Shown here: one piece after another, positions 1 through 5,752 of the stretch
Numbering within the stretch: the first letter of the stretch is position 1
Layout: each line of letters begins with the position of its first letter
DNA from: UBA9337 sp036584565
GTDB taxonomy: Bacteria; Patescibacteriota; Minisyncoccia; Moranbacterales; UBA9337
Direction of reading: 5' to 3'
Assembly (NCBI GenBank): GCA_036584565.1
Contig: JAZHDF010000021.1
Coordinates: 1 to 6,725, forward strand
DNA: 6,725 nucleotides
Notes under the pieces: generated by a model
The model's database searches: none
What the model saw: only the letters and a program-made list of their open reading frames with translations
Told to the model about the DNA's origin: nothing
Translations under genes and position numbers: made by a program

Positions 1-756
1 CAAATCCTGAATAAACCAACCAGCTGGGAGCCTGTCTCCTCTTATTTTTTTCTCCTGATCATGCTCGAATTTTTCAATTATCTCCAAATCGGTCACTGTC
101 GGATTTTTAAAAAAACTTCCGGCGCTGAAACCGATCGGCTGATTGGACGCTCTCTTGCAAATGAAATCTCGAACCATCATTCGGCTTTTTGCTGCCTCTC
201 CTCGATTTAGAACAAGCTCTGCTGACACAATAATCAAATTAATGTTTTTTTTAAAAACACTCTCTCGATAACCGAATTGACAATCTTCGCCTGCTATCTC
301 CTCCAATTCCATTTTTTCTTTGGATAAATCGAAAAAAACGACTTTTGCTAACGAATCTCTCATTTCTCCGCCAAAAGCCCCGGCATTACCTCTAATTGCT
401 CCCCCGACTGAACCGGGAATTCCGGCTGCCCATTCCAAACCGGTCAAGCTTTGCTCGATAGAAAAATTTACCAATTTGGATAAATCCGCCCCGGCCTCAC
501 AAATTATTTTCTCCCCTTTTAAAAAAATTTTGTTTAATTTCATTTTTATCACCAAGCCCCGCCAACCTTCATCATTTATCAAAACATTCGAACCCCCGGC
601 CAAAACAAATATCTTAAGTTTGTTTTTTTGAGCGAATTCCAAGGCTTCCTTGATGTCATCCTGCTTATTTGCTTCAACCAAAAAATCCGCCCTACCCCCC
701 ACTTTTAGGGTGGTTAATGGCGCCAAATCAACGTTTTTTTTGATTTCAATGCTCAT
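1..756 (-). CDS. murB: UDP-N-acetylenolpyruvoylglucosamine reductase MurB (C-terminus beyond window)
   Basis: MurB uses FAD and NADPH to reduce UDP-GlcNAc-enolpyruvate to UDP-MurNAc in the cytoplasm, the second committed step of peptidoglycan synthesis. I translated it from ATG at 756; 252 codons stay open to base 1, so the stop and roughly the last 40-60 residues are missing. An FAD-binding (PCMH-type) domain is visible: TTLKVGG at about 15-21, LAGGSNVLI at 52-60, and GIPGSVGG then GNAGAFGG at about 112-130. The substrate domain has FGYRES (162-166), whose Arg164 matches the catalytic arginine, and AGSFFKNP (212-219), whose Ser214 matches the proton-donating serine. LPAGWFIQ (243-250) precedes the usual C-terminal part; the catalytic glutamate expected there lies outside the window. 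It is the last gene here, 55 nt after the AbrB-like gene, with no Shine-Dalgarno. Family assignment is firm. Confidence 0.95.
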   Translation of the reverse strand, partial: MSIEIKKNVDLAPLTTLKVGGRADFLVEANKQDDIKEALEFAQKNKLKIFVLAGGSNVLINDEGWRGLVIKMKLNKIFLKGEKIICEAGADLSKLVNFSIEQSLTGLEWAAGIPGSVGGAIRGNAGAFGGEMRDSLAKVVFFDLSKEKMELEEIAGEDCQFGYRESVFKKNINLIIVSAELVLNRGEAAKSRMMVRDFICKRASNQPIGFSAGSFFKNPTVTDLEIIEKFEHDQEKKIRGDRLPAGWFIQDL

Positions 757-777
757 TTTAAAAATTGAACTGAACCG

Positions 778-801
778 AAGTACGTACTTGAGTACTTACT
801 T
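778..801. promoter_or_regulatory. Palindromic/direct-repeat element upstream of murB
   Basis: AAGTACGTACTT at 778-789 is a perfect 12-bp palindrome, and GTACTT recurs with an 8-bp period at 784-789 and 792-797. The element lies between the AbrB-like stop and the murB ATG, ending 21 nt short of that ATG. Dyad symmetry next to a DNA-binding protein gene suggests an operator, but no binding consensus is known to me for this protein, so the role is inference. Confidence 0.35.
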
Positions 802-811
802 CTCAATTGTC

Positions 812-976
812 TTATTTTTTCCGTCGATCTCTGATTGAAATAACTCCCCTGCCTTTATCCTCGACTACCAAAACCTGCTTTTCCCGCCACTTATATTTCC
901 GCACTATCTCTTTGGGAATCGTTACGGAATAACTATGCTTGGATGTTCTGGTTAATTTTCTTAATTCTTTACCCAT
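812..976 (-). CDS. Single-domain AbrB/MazE/SpoVT-like DNA-binding protein
   Basis: A 54-residue protein beginning MGKELRKLTRTSKHSYSVTI and ending in a basic RDRRKK tail. It is one swapped-hairpin AbrB domain: SYSVTIPKEIV (15-25) is the hallmark strand-turn, followed by WREKQVLVVED (30-40) and GVISIRD (44-50). Such domains dimerise to bind DNA, acting as transition-state regulators, antitoxins or MraZ-type regulators of cell-wall clusters. No toxin partner is adjacent; the neighbours are murC upstream and murB 55 nt downstream, which favours a local regulator over an antitoxin (inference). MraZ itself has two such domains and about 140 residues, so this is not MraZ. The ATG at 976 is the only usable start, because the frame meets a stop 24 nt upstream. 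A good AAGGAGA-type sequence (minus strand of 1005-1011) lies about 28 nt away, too far for normal use. Confidence 0.82.
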   Translation of the reverse strand: MGKELRKLTRTSKHSYSVTIPKEIVRKYKWREKQVLVVEDKGRGVISIRDRRKK

Positions 977-1052
977 ATTTTTTATTATTATTTTTTTCTT
1001 TCAATCTCCTTAATTTTTATCCAAACCGTTTTATTGAAAATTTATTAAACTC

Positions 1053-1072
1053 TTATAAGCGGTGTCCGATAA
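1053..1072 (-). terminator. Possible hairpin terminator after the structured RNA
   Basis: On the minus strand TTATCGG and CCG..ATAA can form a 7-bp stem with an ACA loop and a 3-nt bulge, just downstream of the rod-like RNA element. What follows is U-rich but interrupted, so termination would be weak and read-through into the AbrB-like gene is plausible. Confidence 0.25.
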
Positions 1073-1077
1073 AACTT

Positions 1078-1212
1078 ATAAATAGAGCGGCCTTGAATTT
1101 ATTTTCCCAAAAAAGGATTCTTTTTCGTAGCTGCCGTATGCAGTGAAAGGCCGGAGAAAAAGGAACTTTTTGGGGAAAATAAATGTTCTATTCACTACCA
1201 GCTCTTATTTAT
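1078..1212 (-). ncRNA. Candidate 6S-like structured RNA (rod with central bubble)
   Basis: Read on the minus strand, 1212-1201 pairs with 1088-1078 (11 bp, one bulged A). Next comes an asymmetric open region: 17 nt on the 5' side (1200-1184) and 9 nt on the 3' side (1097-1089). Then a long stem follows: 1183-1173 with 1108-1098 (11 bp, perfect), then A5/U5, GUUC/GAAU and U5C/GA5 blocks separated by 1-2 nt bulges. It is capped by a 29-nt apical region (1155-1127) with a CUGC/GCAG mini-hairpin. About 37 base pairs form in all. A strong promoter places transcription start within a base or two of the 5' end of the outer stem, as expected for a free-standing RNA. Closing stem, central bubble, bulged terminal stem and apical loop are the layout of 6S RNA, which mimics an open promoter and binds RNA polymerase. 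At 135 nt it is short for classical 6S but near the short 6S-Flavo type. Alternatives are an unusual leader of abrB-murB or a MITE-like inverted repeat. Confidence 0.45.
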
Positions 1213-1216
1213 CCGG

Positions 1217-1245
1217 ATTATACCACATTTAACTCCTTAAGACAC
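1217..1245 (-). promoter_or_regulatory. Extended -10 promoter for the structured RNA / abrB-murB
   Basis: The minus strand of 1217-1225 reads TGGTATAAT, a perfect -10 hexamer with the TGn extension. The hexamer 17 bp upstream (1240-1245, GTGTCT) matches TTGACA at only three positions, which an extended -10 can tolerate. Predicted start is about 1209-1211, at the first bases of the rod-like RNA. It lies just after the murC stop, so this unit can be expressed separately from murC. Confidence 0.6.
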
Positions 1246-1249
1246 TCGT

Positions 1250-2644
1250 CTATCTTCGATATTTGTTTTTCAACCCATGAGTCACTCGCCAAACATCTCC
1301 GGCTCCCATTGAAATAATCAAATCTTTCTCCTCTATCTTTTCCTTTAAAAAATCAATGGCTTCTTCGATAGTGGGAATATATTGAGCTTTACCGGGATTG
1401 TATTTATTAATCGATCTAACTAAATCTTGAGAATTCACATTGCCTGTTTGTTCTCGAGCACTACCATAGATATCCAAAACTATAACCGTATCGGTATTAT
1501 CAAAACTCTGGGCAAATTCCGACATTAAGGCCTCCGTTCGAGTGAAAGAATGAGGATGGAAAACGGTAATAATTCTTCTCTGCGGAAAAATATTTTTGGC
1601 CGCCTTGAGAGTAGTCTCAATTTCTCGCGGATGATGGGCATAATCGTCGATTAAAAAAGCGCCCTTGTTTTCACCAATATATTCGAAACGGCGACTGGTT
1701 CCGGCAAAAACCCTTAAAGCCTCCGCCACTTTGGCGGCGCCAATATTGAGCTTGTGGCAAAAAGCGATCACCGCTGCGGTATTTAAAACATTGTGCTTAC
1801 CGGCCAGACCGACTTTAAATTTACCGAAAAAAATTTCCTTGAAAAAAATTTCGAAAGTCTGACTGACGCTGTTGTTTATTTGAAAGTTGTTTATTTGAAA
1901 TTCAAAGTTTTCAATCTTGCACATACTCCCTTCCGAGAAACCGTAACTGATTTTCTGACAACCGGCCTCCTTAGCCACCTCGATTACATCCGCATCATCG
2001 TTGCAATAAATAAGCAAGCCGTGACGGGGAATTTTTTTGACAAAATCGATAAAAACTTGTTTGTATGCCTGAAAATCTTTAAAAAAATCGGGGTGATCAT
2101 AATCGATACTGGTTAAAATTACCGCCCAAGGTTTGTATTTACTAAGTTTATTTTGATATTCATCAGCTTCAATAATAAAATAATCTCCGTTTCCCGCCAA
2201 ATTATTCCCGCCCCAATTTTTAACCTTGCTTCCCACCAAAGCGCTCGGTTTTAAGCCCAATTCCTTGAAAGTATTGGCCAATATTGCCGTAGTGGTGGTT
2301 TTGCCATGCGTGCCGCAAACAGCGATTCCGATTTTTTGATTAAAAATTTCCGCCAAAGCTTCGGGATAACTCAAAAGTGGAATTTTTCTAGCTCGCGCTT
2401 CTTTCATTTCCGGATTATCCTCTTTGACGCTGGTGGAATAAACTACCTTAGTAACATTTTTGGGAATATTTTTGGCATTATAAGTCCCAAAAACTTTAAT
2501 TCTGTTCTTTTTTAAAATATCCCCGTAAAAATGATCTCCCTCATCGGAGCCGCTTACACTCCAGCCCATTTTTTTGTAAATCACGGCCAAAGCCGAAGTT
2601 CCCGCTCCCTCGATACTGATAATATAAATTCTACCTTTCACCAT
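1250..2644 (-). CDS. murC: UDP-N-acetylmuramate--L-alanine ligase MurC
   Basis: MurC joins L-alanine to UDP-MurNAc with ATP, starting the stem peptide in the cytoplasm. The 464 residues match the family length. The N-terminal Rossmann domain starts RIYIISIEGAG (5-15). The ATP P-loop is GTHGKTTTT (111-119), with EADEY (159-163) and IDYDHPDFF (180-188) in the central domain. AGKHNVLN (281-288) leads to the C-terminal domain, which has GTSRRFE (315-321), DDYAHHPREI (333-342), HPHSFTR (363-369) and MGAGD (446-450). Oddities: the usual GxGGxG of the first loop reads SxEGxG, and 249-274 contains two adjacent 5-residue duplications (FQINN twice; EIFFK/EIFFG). The related recycling ligase Mpl also has EADEY and DDxAHHP wording, but position between murG and murB favours MurC. 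ATG at 2644 lacks a Shine-Dalgarno and sits just after a promoter. Confidence 0.93.
   Translation of the reverse strand: MVKGRIYIISIEGAGTSALAVIYKKMGWSVSGSDEGDHFYGDILKKNRIKVFGTYNAKNIPKNVTKVVYSTSVKEDNPEMKEARARKIPLLSYPEALAEIFNQKIGIAVCGTHGKTTTTAILANTFKELGLKPSALVGSKVKNWGGNNLAGNGDYFIIEADEYQNKLSKYKPWAVILTSIDYDHPDFFKDFQAYKQVFIDFVKKIPRHGLLIYCNDDADVIEVAKEAGCQKISYGFSEGSMCKIENFEFQINNFQINNSVSQTFEIFFKEIFFGKFKVGLAGKHNVLNTAAVIAFCHKLNIGAAKVAEALRVFAGTSRRFEYIGENKGAFLIDDYAHHPREIETTLKAAKNIFPQRRIITVFHPHSFTRTEALMSEFAQSFDNTDTVIVLDIYGSAREQTGNVNSQDLVRSINKYNPGKAQYIPTIEEAIDFLKEKIEEKDLIISMGAGDVWRVTHGLKNKYRR
1826..1855. repeat. Imperfect 15-bp tandem duplication inside murC
   Basis: GAAAAAAATTTC starts at 1826 and again at 1841, giving two 15-bp units that differ in the last three bases. 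On the coding strand they give EIFFG and EIFFK (residues 265-274), in frame. The unit is low in complexity, so slippage is the likely origin. Confidence 0.75.
1871..1900. repeat. Perfect 15-bp tandem duplication inside murC
   Basis: GTTGTTTATTTGAAA occurs at 1871-1885 and again without change at 1886-1900. On the coding strand this is FQINN twice (residues 249-258). Being a multiple of three it keeps the frame. It sits before the conserved AGKHNVLN segment, in a region that varies between MurC proteins. Confidence 0.95.
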
Positions 2645-2654
2645 ATGGATTATG

Positions 2655-2683
2655 ATTATAATTTAAACCTGATTGGTATTCAA
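2655..2683 (-). promoter_or_regulatory. Promoter for murC
   Basis: The minus strand shows TTGAAT (2678-2683, four of six matches to the -35 consensus), a 17-bp spacer and a perfect TATAAT (2655-2660). It fills the 50-nt gap between the murG stop and the murC ATG. Predicted start is near 2648, leaving a leader of only about 4 nt before the ATG at 2644, so the murC message may be effectively leaderless. Confidence 0.6.
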
Positions 2684-2694
2684 TTATACAACTT

Positions 2695-3801
2695 TTAATC
2701 CGCCAGATCAATGATTCCTTGAGCTAGTTTTTCGGCCGCATCGGGATGGTAAAAATTACCGATATTTTCGGATAATTTCTTTCTCAATTCTTCATCTTGC
2801 AATAAATCATTAATTTTTTTAATAAGCATATTTTTTCCGATATTTGTTTCCTCCAAAACAATCGCCCCTCCGTTTTCGGCTAAAGCATACGCGTTCATTC
2901 CTTGATGATTATTAGCGGCACTACTTAAGGGAATCAGGATGGCCGGCTTTTTGTTGGCGGCAATTTCGGAAATCGAATTGGCTCCAGCCCGACTAATAAC
3001 GATATCGGCCACCGCCAAGGCATTTTTCATTTCCTCGGATTCAATAAAAGGAACAGGATAATAACCATCCCGATTTTCTTTTATTCCCACTTCTCTGGCC
3101 AATTTAACCGTTTCCTTATATTTGGCTTCACCGGTCTGATGGATAATTTGACTGATTTTAACCAAATCCGGCAAAATAGCCACTATTGATTGATTGATAT
3201 TTTGTGCCCCCTGACTCCCCCCCAAAATAAGAATTACCGGCCTCGATTGGGTCAAACTGAATTTTTCCAAAAAAACTTTTTTATCCCCTTGATTAATATC
3301 GTCTCTAATCGGATTACCGGTTAACAAAATTTTACTTTCCGAAAAATACCGCCTGGTCTTGGGATAAGAAATAGCAATTCGATCGGAAAGAGCTCCAATT
3401 AGACGGTTAGCCAAGCCGGGGATAGAATCCGACTCATGAGTTAAAATAGGGATAGAATAAGCCCAGGCCGCAAAAGCTACCGGAAAGGAAACATAGCCGC
3501 CTTTGGAAAAAACCGCGTCCGGCATATACCAAAGTAAGTGCCATAGAGACTGAATTATCCCGATAGGAATCTTAAAAAAATCTAAAAAATTGGCTCCCGA
3601 AAAATAACGTCGCATTTTTCCTCCCACAATATATTTCATTCTGATATCATTGCCGATCATGGCGGATCTCTCCAGATCACCGTTGGAACCCAAATATAAA
3701 AAATCGACATCGCTTCTTTTTTCTTTTATTCTTTTGGCCACGGTCGTCAGAGGAAAAATATGCCCTCCTGTTCCTCCGCCTGTTAAAACTATTCTTATCA
3801 T
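2695..3801 (-). CDS. murG: UDP-GlcNAc--lipid I GlcNAc transferase MurG
   Basis: MurG is a GT28-family enzyme on the inner face of the membrane that transfers GlcNAc to lipid I, giving lipid II. I start it at ATG 3801 (368 residues), because MIRIVLTGGGTGGH begins exactly as the family does. A start at 3852 would add 17 residues translated from intergenic heptamer repeats. Motifs: GGGTGGH (8-14), THESDSIPGLANR (121-133), GGSQGAQ (194-200), SRAGANSISEIAA (270-282) and NHQGMNA (298-304). HESD replaces the HEQN seen in E. coli; I associate that variant with Patescibacteria. The segment around 74-93 (NFLDFFK to LWYMP) is hydrophobic and aromatic, consistent with membrane association. No Shine-Dalgarno precedes the ATG. 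murC follows after 50 nt. Confidence 0.96.
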   Translation of the reverse strand: MIRIVLTGGGTGGHIFPLTTVAKRIKEKRSDVDFLYLGSNGDLERSAMIGNDIRMKYIVGGKMRRYFSGANFLDFFKIPIGIIQSLWHLLWYMPDAVFSKGGYVSFPVAFAAWAYSIPILTHESDSIPGLANRLIGALSDRIAISYPKTRRYFSESKILLTGNPIRDDINQGDKKVFLEKFSLTQSRPVILILGGSQGAQNINQSIVAILPDLVKISQIIHQTGEAKYKETVKLAREVGIKENRDGYYPVPFIESEEMKNALAVADIVISRAGANSISEIAANKKPAILIPLSSAANNHQGMNAYALAENGGAIVLEETNIGKNMLIKKINDLLQDEELRKKLSENIGNFYHPDAAEKLAQGIIDLAD

Positions 3802-3806
3802 TATAT

Positions 3807-3834
3807 TTGATAACCGGGAACCAGCATCTGGCAA
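3807..3834 (-). promoter_or_regulatory. Weak candidate promoter for murG
   Basis: The minus strand has TTGCCA (3829-3834, five of six) and TATCAA (3807-3812, four of six) with a 16-bp spacer. The -10 ends 5 nt before the murG ATG, so the message would be leaderless. The -35 lies within a heptamer repeat, which lowers confidence. Confidence 0.3.
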
Positions 3835-3839
3835 CCGGC
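3812..3839. repeat. Four degenerate heptamers upstream of murG
   Basis: The plus strand reads AACCGGG, AACCAGC, ATCTGGC, AACCGGC end to end without spacing. CCAGCATCTGG within it could also form a 4-bp hairpin. Confidence 0.6.
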
Positions 3840-4126
3840 AATTAATTATCAATAAATTTATTTAAAAAAATTTAAATAATACCCAATATTCAATGTACAA
3901 TATTCATTCAATAATCAATGATTTAATTTTTTAATTAAATATTTAGCTTTTTTAATAAATATCCATTATTGATTATTATTCATATCCCCTCTATCCGCGC
4001 TTCTTCGGTCATAGCCTTTGGCGGTGTATAACCGGTAGACAGGTTTTTTAAAACTTAAAAATTAAAATAAAATTTTAACCGGATAAAAATTTCAATTATT
4101 CATTCTTAATTATTAATTAATGACTC
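3840..4126. other. AT-rich intergenic region between the carboxypeptidase gene and murG
   Basis: No credible coding frame on either strand. It contains heptamer-like tandem repeats at 3884-3904 (CAATATT, CAATGTA, CAATATT), 3964-3977 (CATTATT, GATTATT) and 4094-4121 (AATTATT, CATTCTT, AATTATT, AATTAAT). An inverted pair, AATAATCAAT near 3910 and ATTGATTATT near 3968, could fold across about 50 nt. A GC-richer patch at 3991-4049 is listed separately. No convincing rho-independent terminator for the upstream operon was found. Confidence 0.6.
3991..4049. other. GC-richer structured island in the AT-rich gap
   Basis: CTATCCG (3991-3997) and CGG..ATAG (4006-4014) form a 7-bp stem with a 2-nt bulge and an 8-nt loop. 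AACC (4030-4033) and GGTT (4042-4045) flank a second small loop, with six T on the plus strand after it. The island differs clearly in composition from its surroundings. It may be a small RNA structure, a protein site or a remnant; its function is unknown. Confidence 0.35.
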
Positions 4127-5167
4127 CTATTGCCAGGCGTGCGAATTAAAAGCCCAGTAAACCATTTCTCTGATATCCTCCCACATATATGCATCATCCA
4201 AGACCACTGCGATTATTTTATGTTTTTTGGTTGAATCCTCCGCCCCGATCATCAAGGACTTCCCGGCTAGAGGAGTAAAGCCGGTTTTGGTTCCCATGCA
4301 TTCCGGCATAATCCCCAATAGTTTATTTGTATTCATTATATCATGAGTAAATTTTCCATCCAAAGATTGAATTTTATCTTCTGGAATTTTAAAGGTATCC
4401 CAGATAATCTTATGTCGCATCGAATAAGCGGCGACTCTGGCGATATCATAAGCGCTTGAATAACATTGGTCTTCTTTTCCTTCAATTTCCAAACCTGAAG
4501 CAGTGCAAAAATTGGTATTTTTTAAACCCAACTCCCTGGCCTTATCATTCATCATTTCGGCAAATTTTTCTTGAGTTCCGCCAATGTGTTTGCTTAAGGC
4601 GATAGCTGAATCATTAGCACTGTTCATCAACATTGCTTTAAATAAAGACATGGCGGATATTTTTTCCCCCACTCGCAAGCGTGTACCGATGCAATTACCC
4701 GAAGAGGGACAACCTATTTTTGTTCCGTCGGCATAAACAGCCTCTTCATCAATCGTCACCACTTCTTTGTTTAGATCTTCTATTTTTTCAACCGCCAAAA
4801 CCGCGGTCATAATTTTTGTCAAAGAAGCAATTTGTCGCTCTTCTTTGCCGTTTTCAAAATGCAAAATAGTTCCGCTATCGACATCCAAAATAACCGAGGC
4901 ATGAGCCCGAAAAACGCGCAAATCAAGAGTGCCGGGCTTTCTAATCGGGGTATAGGAGGCGACCGGAAAGTTGTACTTTTTTAGAACGCTTGTGTTTTCA
5001 GACACCTCCGAAGCGTCATATTCTCCCTTTACCGAAGGTTCGGCTTTAACCTCTTCTTTTTTAAGTTTTGAAATAAAAAAAGATTTATTTTGAAAACCCC
5101 AACCGCCTAACAAAATAAAGCAAGCTAAAACAAATAAAATTTTCAGAGAAAAGATTCTTTTTGACAT
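4127..5167 (-). CDS. D-alanyl-D-alanine carboxypeptidase, peptidase S11 family (DacA/DacF-like)
   Basis: This penicillin-binding enzyme removes the terminal D-Ala from peptidoglycan stem peptides outside the membrane, limiting cross-linking. All three active-site motifs are present: SLTK (Ser115, Lys118), SAN (183-185) and KTG (294-296). A basic start (MSKR) and a hydrophobic stretch at about 8-22 form an uncleaved anchor or signal peptide. Cys16 inside it does not make a good lipobox, since hydrophobic residues follow. Residues 30-80 are a charged linker and the S11 domain runs from about 85 to the end. At 346 residues it lacks the C-terminal beta domain and amphipathic helix of E. coli PBP5, so the N-terminal segment must hold it to the membrane. 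Cysteines 153/159 and 221/235 bracket two loops and could form disulfides. It starts 11 nt after scpB. I leave the symbol blank because the paralogue cannot be fixed from sequence. Confidence 0.93.
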   Translation of the reverse strand: MSKRIFSLKILFVLACFILLGGWGFQNKSFFISKLKKEEVKAEPSVKGEYDASEVSENTSVLKKYNFPVASYTPIRKPGTLDLRVFRAHASVILDVDSGTILHFENGKEERQIASLTKIMTAVLAVEKIEDLNKEVVTIDEEAVYADGTKIGCPSSGNCIGTRLRVGEKISAMSLFKAMLMNSANDSAIALSKHIGGTQEKFAEMMNDKARELGLKNTNFCTASGLEIEGKEDQCYSSAYDIARVAAYSMRHKIIWDTFKIPEDKIQSLDGKFTHDIMNTNKLLGIMPECMGTKTGFTPLAGKSLMIGAEDSTKKHKIIAVVLDDAYMWEDIREMVYWAFNSHAWQ

Positions 5168-5178
5168 AAAAATGATTT

Positions 5179-5736
5179 TTATTTTTCCAGGTTCAAATTA
5201 ATAATCGATTCAACCCTCTTATCTTTGGATAATACTTCAAATTCGGGCAAATCCTCTATTTTTTTCATTCCCATTTTTTTAATAAAATCCATTGAAATAT
5301 TATAAAGATAACCGCGCTGATCACTTTCGTTTACACCCCTGAAAATTAATCCTCTCATCAATAAGTTCCGCAAGGTAAAGCTGGAATTTACTCCTCTAAT
5401 CGCTTCGATTTCCGCCCGAGAAACCGGACCGCGATAAGCCACGATCGCCAAAACCTCCAAGGCGGTGCGACTCATATTTTCTTGCAGATTACGTTTAATG
5501 GTTTTTTCAACCCAAGTGGAATTTTCAGAATTGGTCACCATCTGATAATTCTCTCCGTTTTTTATTATCAAAATCCCGCTATTTTTATTTCTGTATTCTT
5601 TTGCCAACTCATCAAGATTCGCCAGGACAAGCTCCTTTTTTATCTCCAAAATTTTGGCCAAGTGTCCGACGGACAATTCCTCCCCCCCGATAAACAAAAC
5701 ACTTTCAATAATCGATTTTATTTTTTCTTTTTCCAT
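5179..5736 (-). CDS. scpB: Segregation and condensation protein B, ScpB
   Basis: ScpB dimerises and binds ScpA, forming with Smc the ring-like complex that compacts and separates chromosomes. The 185 residues fit the family. The first winged-helix domain (about 1-80) begins with IIESVLFIGGEELSVGHLAK. The second (about 88-150) carries the most conserved stretch: SRTALEVLAIVAYRGPVSRA (89-108), IRGVNS, then LLMRGLI and GYLYNIS. The tail IEDLPEFE (160-167) is also typical. It starts 16 nt after scpA and ends 11 nt before the carboxypeptidase gene, so co-transcription is likely. There is no Shine-Dalgarno before ATG 5736; translation may depend on coupling to scpA. Confidence 0.95.
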   Translation of the reverse strand: MEKEKIKSIIESVLFIGGEELSVGHLAKILEIKKELVLANLDELAKEYRNKNSGILIIKNGENYQMVTNSENSTWVEKTIKRNLQENMSRTALEVLAIVAYRGPVSRAEIEAIRGVNSSFTLRNLLMRGLIFRGVNESDQRGYLYNISMDFIKKMGMKKIEDLPEFEVLSKDKRVESIINLNLEK

Positions 5737-5752
5737 AGAGAGTGGTAAAAAA

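Noticed and set aside
320..1146. Several plus-strand open frames of 60-100 codons in the murB and AbrB region.
   Set aside because: They lie opposite or next to well-supported minus-strand genes and have low-complexity translations with no family features.
1205..1228. A 7-residue minus-strand reading frame (MWYNPDK) preceded by AAGGAG.
   Set aside because: It coincides with the extended -10 promoter and is most simply chance; the AAGGAG is only 4 nt from the ATG.
3802..3852. A longer murG start adding 17 residues.
   Set aside because: The added residues come from heptamer-repeat DNA, and the family start MIRIVLTGGGTGGH fits the ATG at 3801.
3980..4042. A minus-strand frame reading STGYTPPKAMTEEARIEGI, faintly like the end of a TonB-type domain.
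   Set aside because: It is 20 residues long, has no start upstream before a stop, and the resemblance is too short to mean anything.
4030..4049. AACC...GGTT followed by six T, as a plus-strand terminator.
   Set aside because: The stem is only 4 bp and no plus-strand gene lies upstream of it.
3884..4121. Repeats as a possible CRISPR array.
   Set aside because: Units are 7 bp, degenerate and directly adjacent, without spacers or cas genes.
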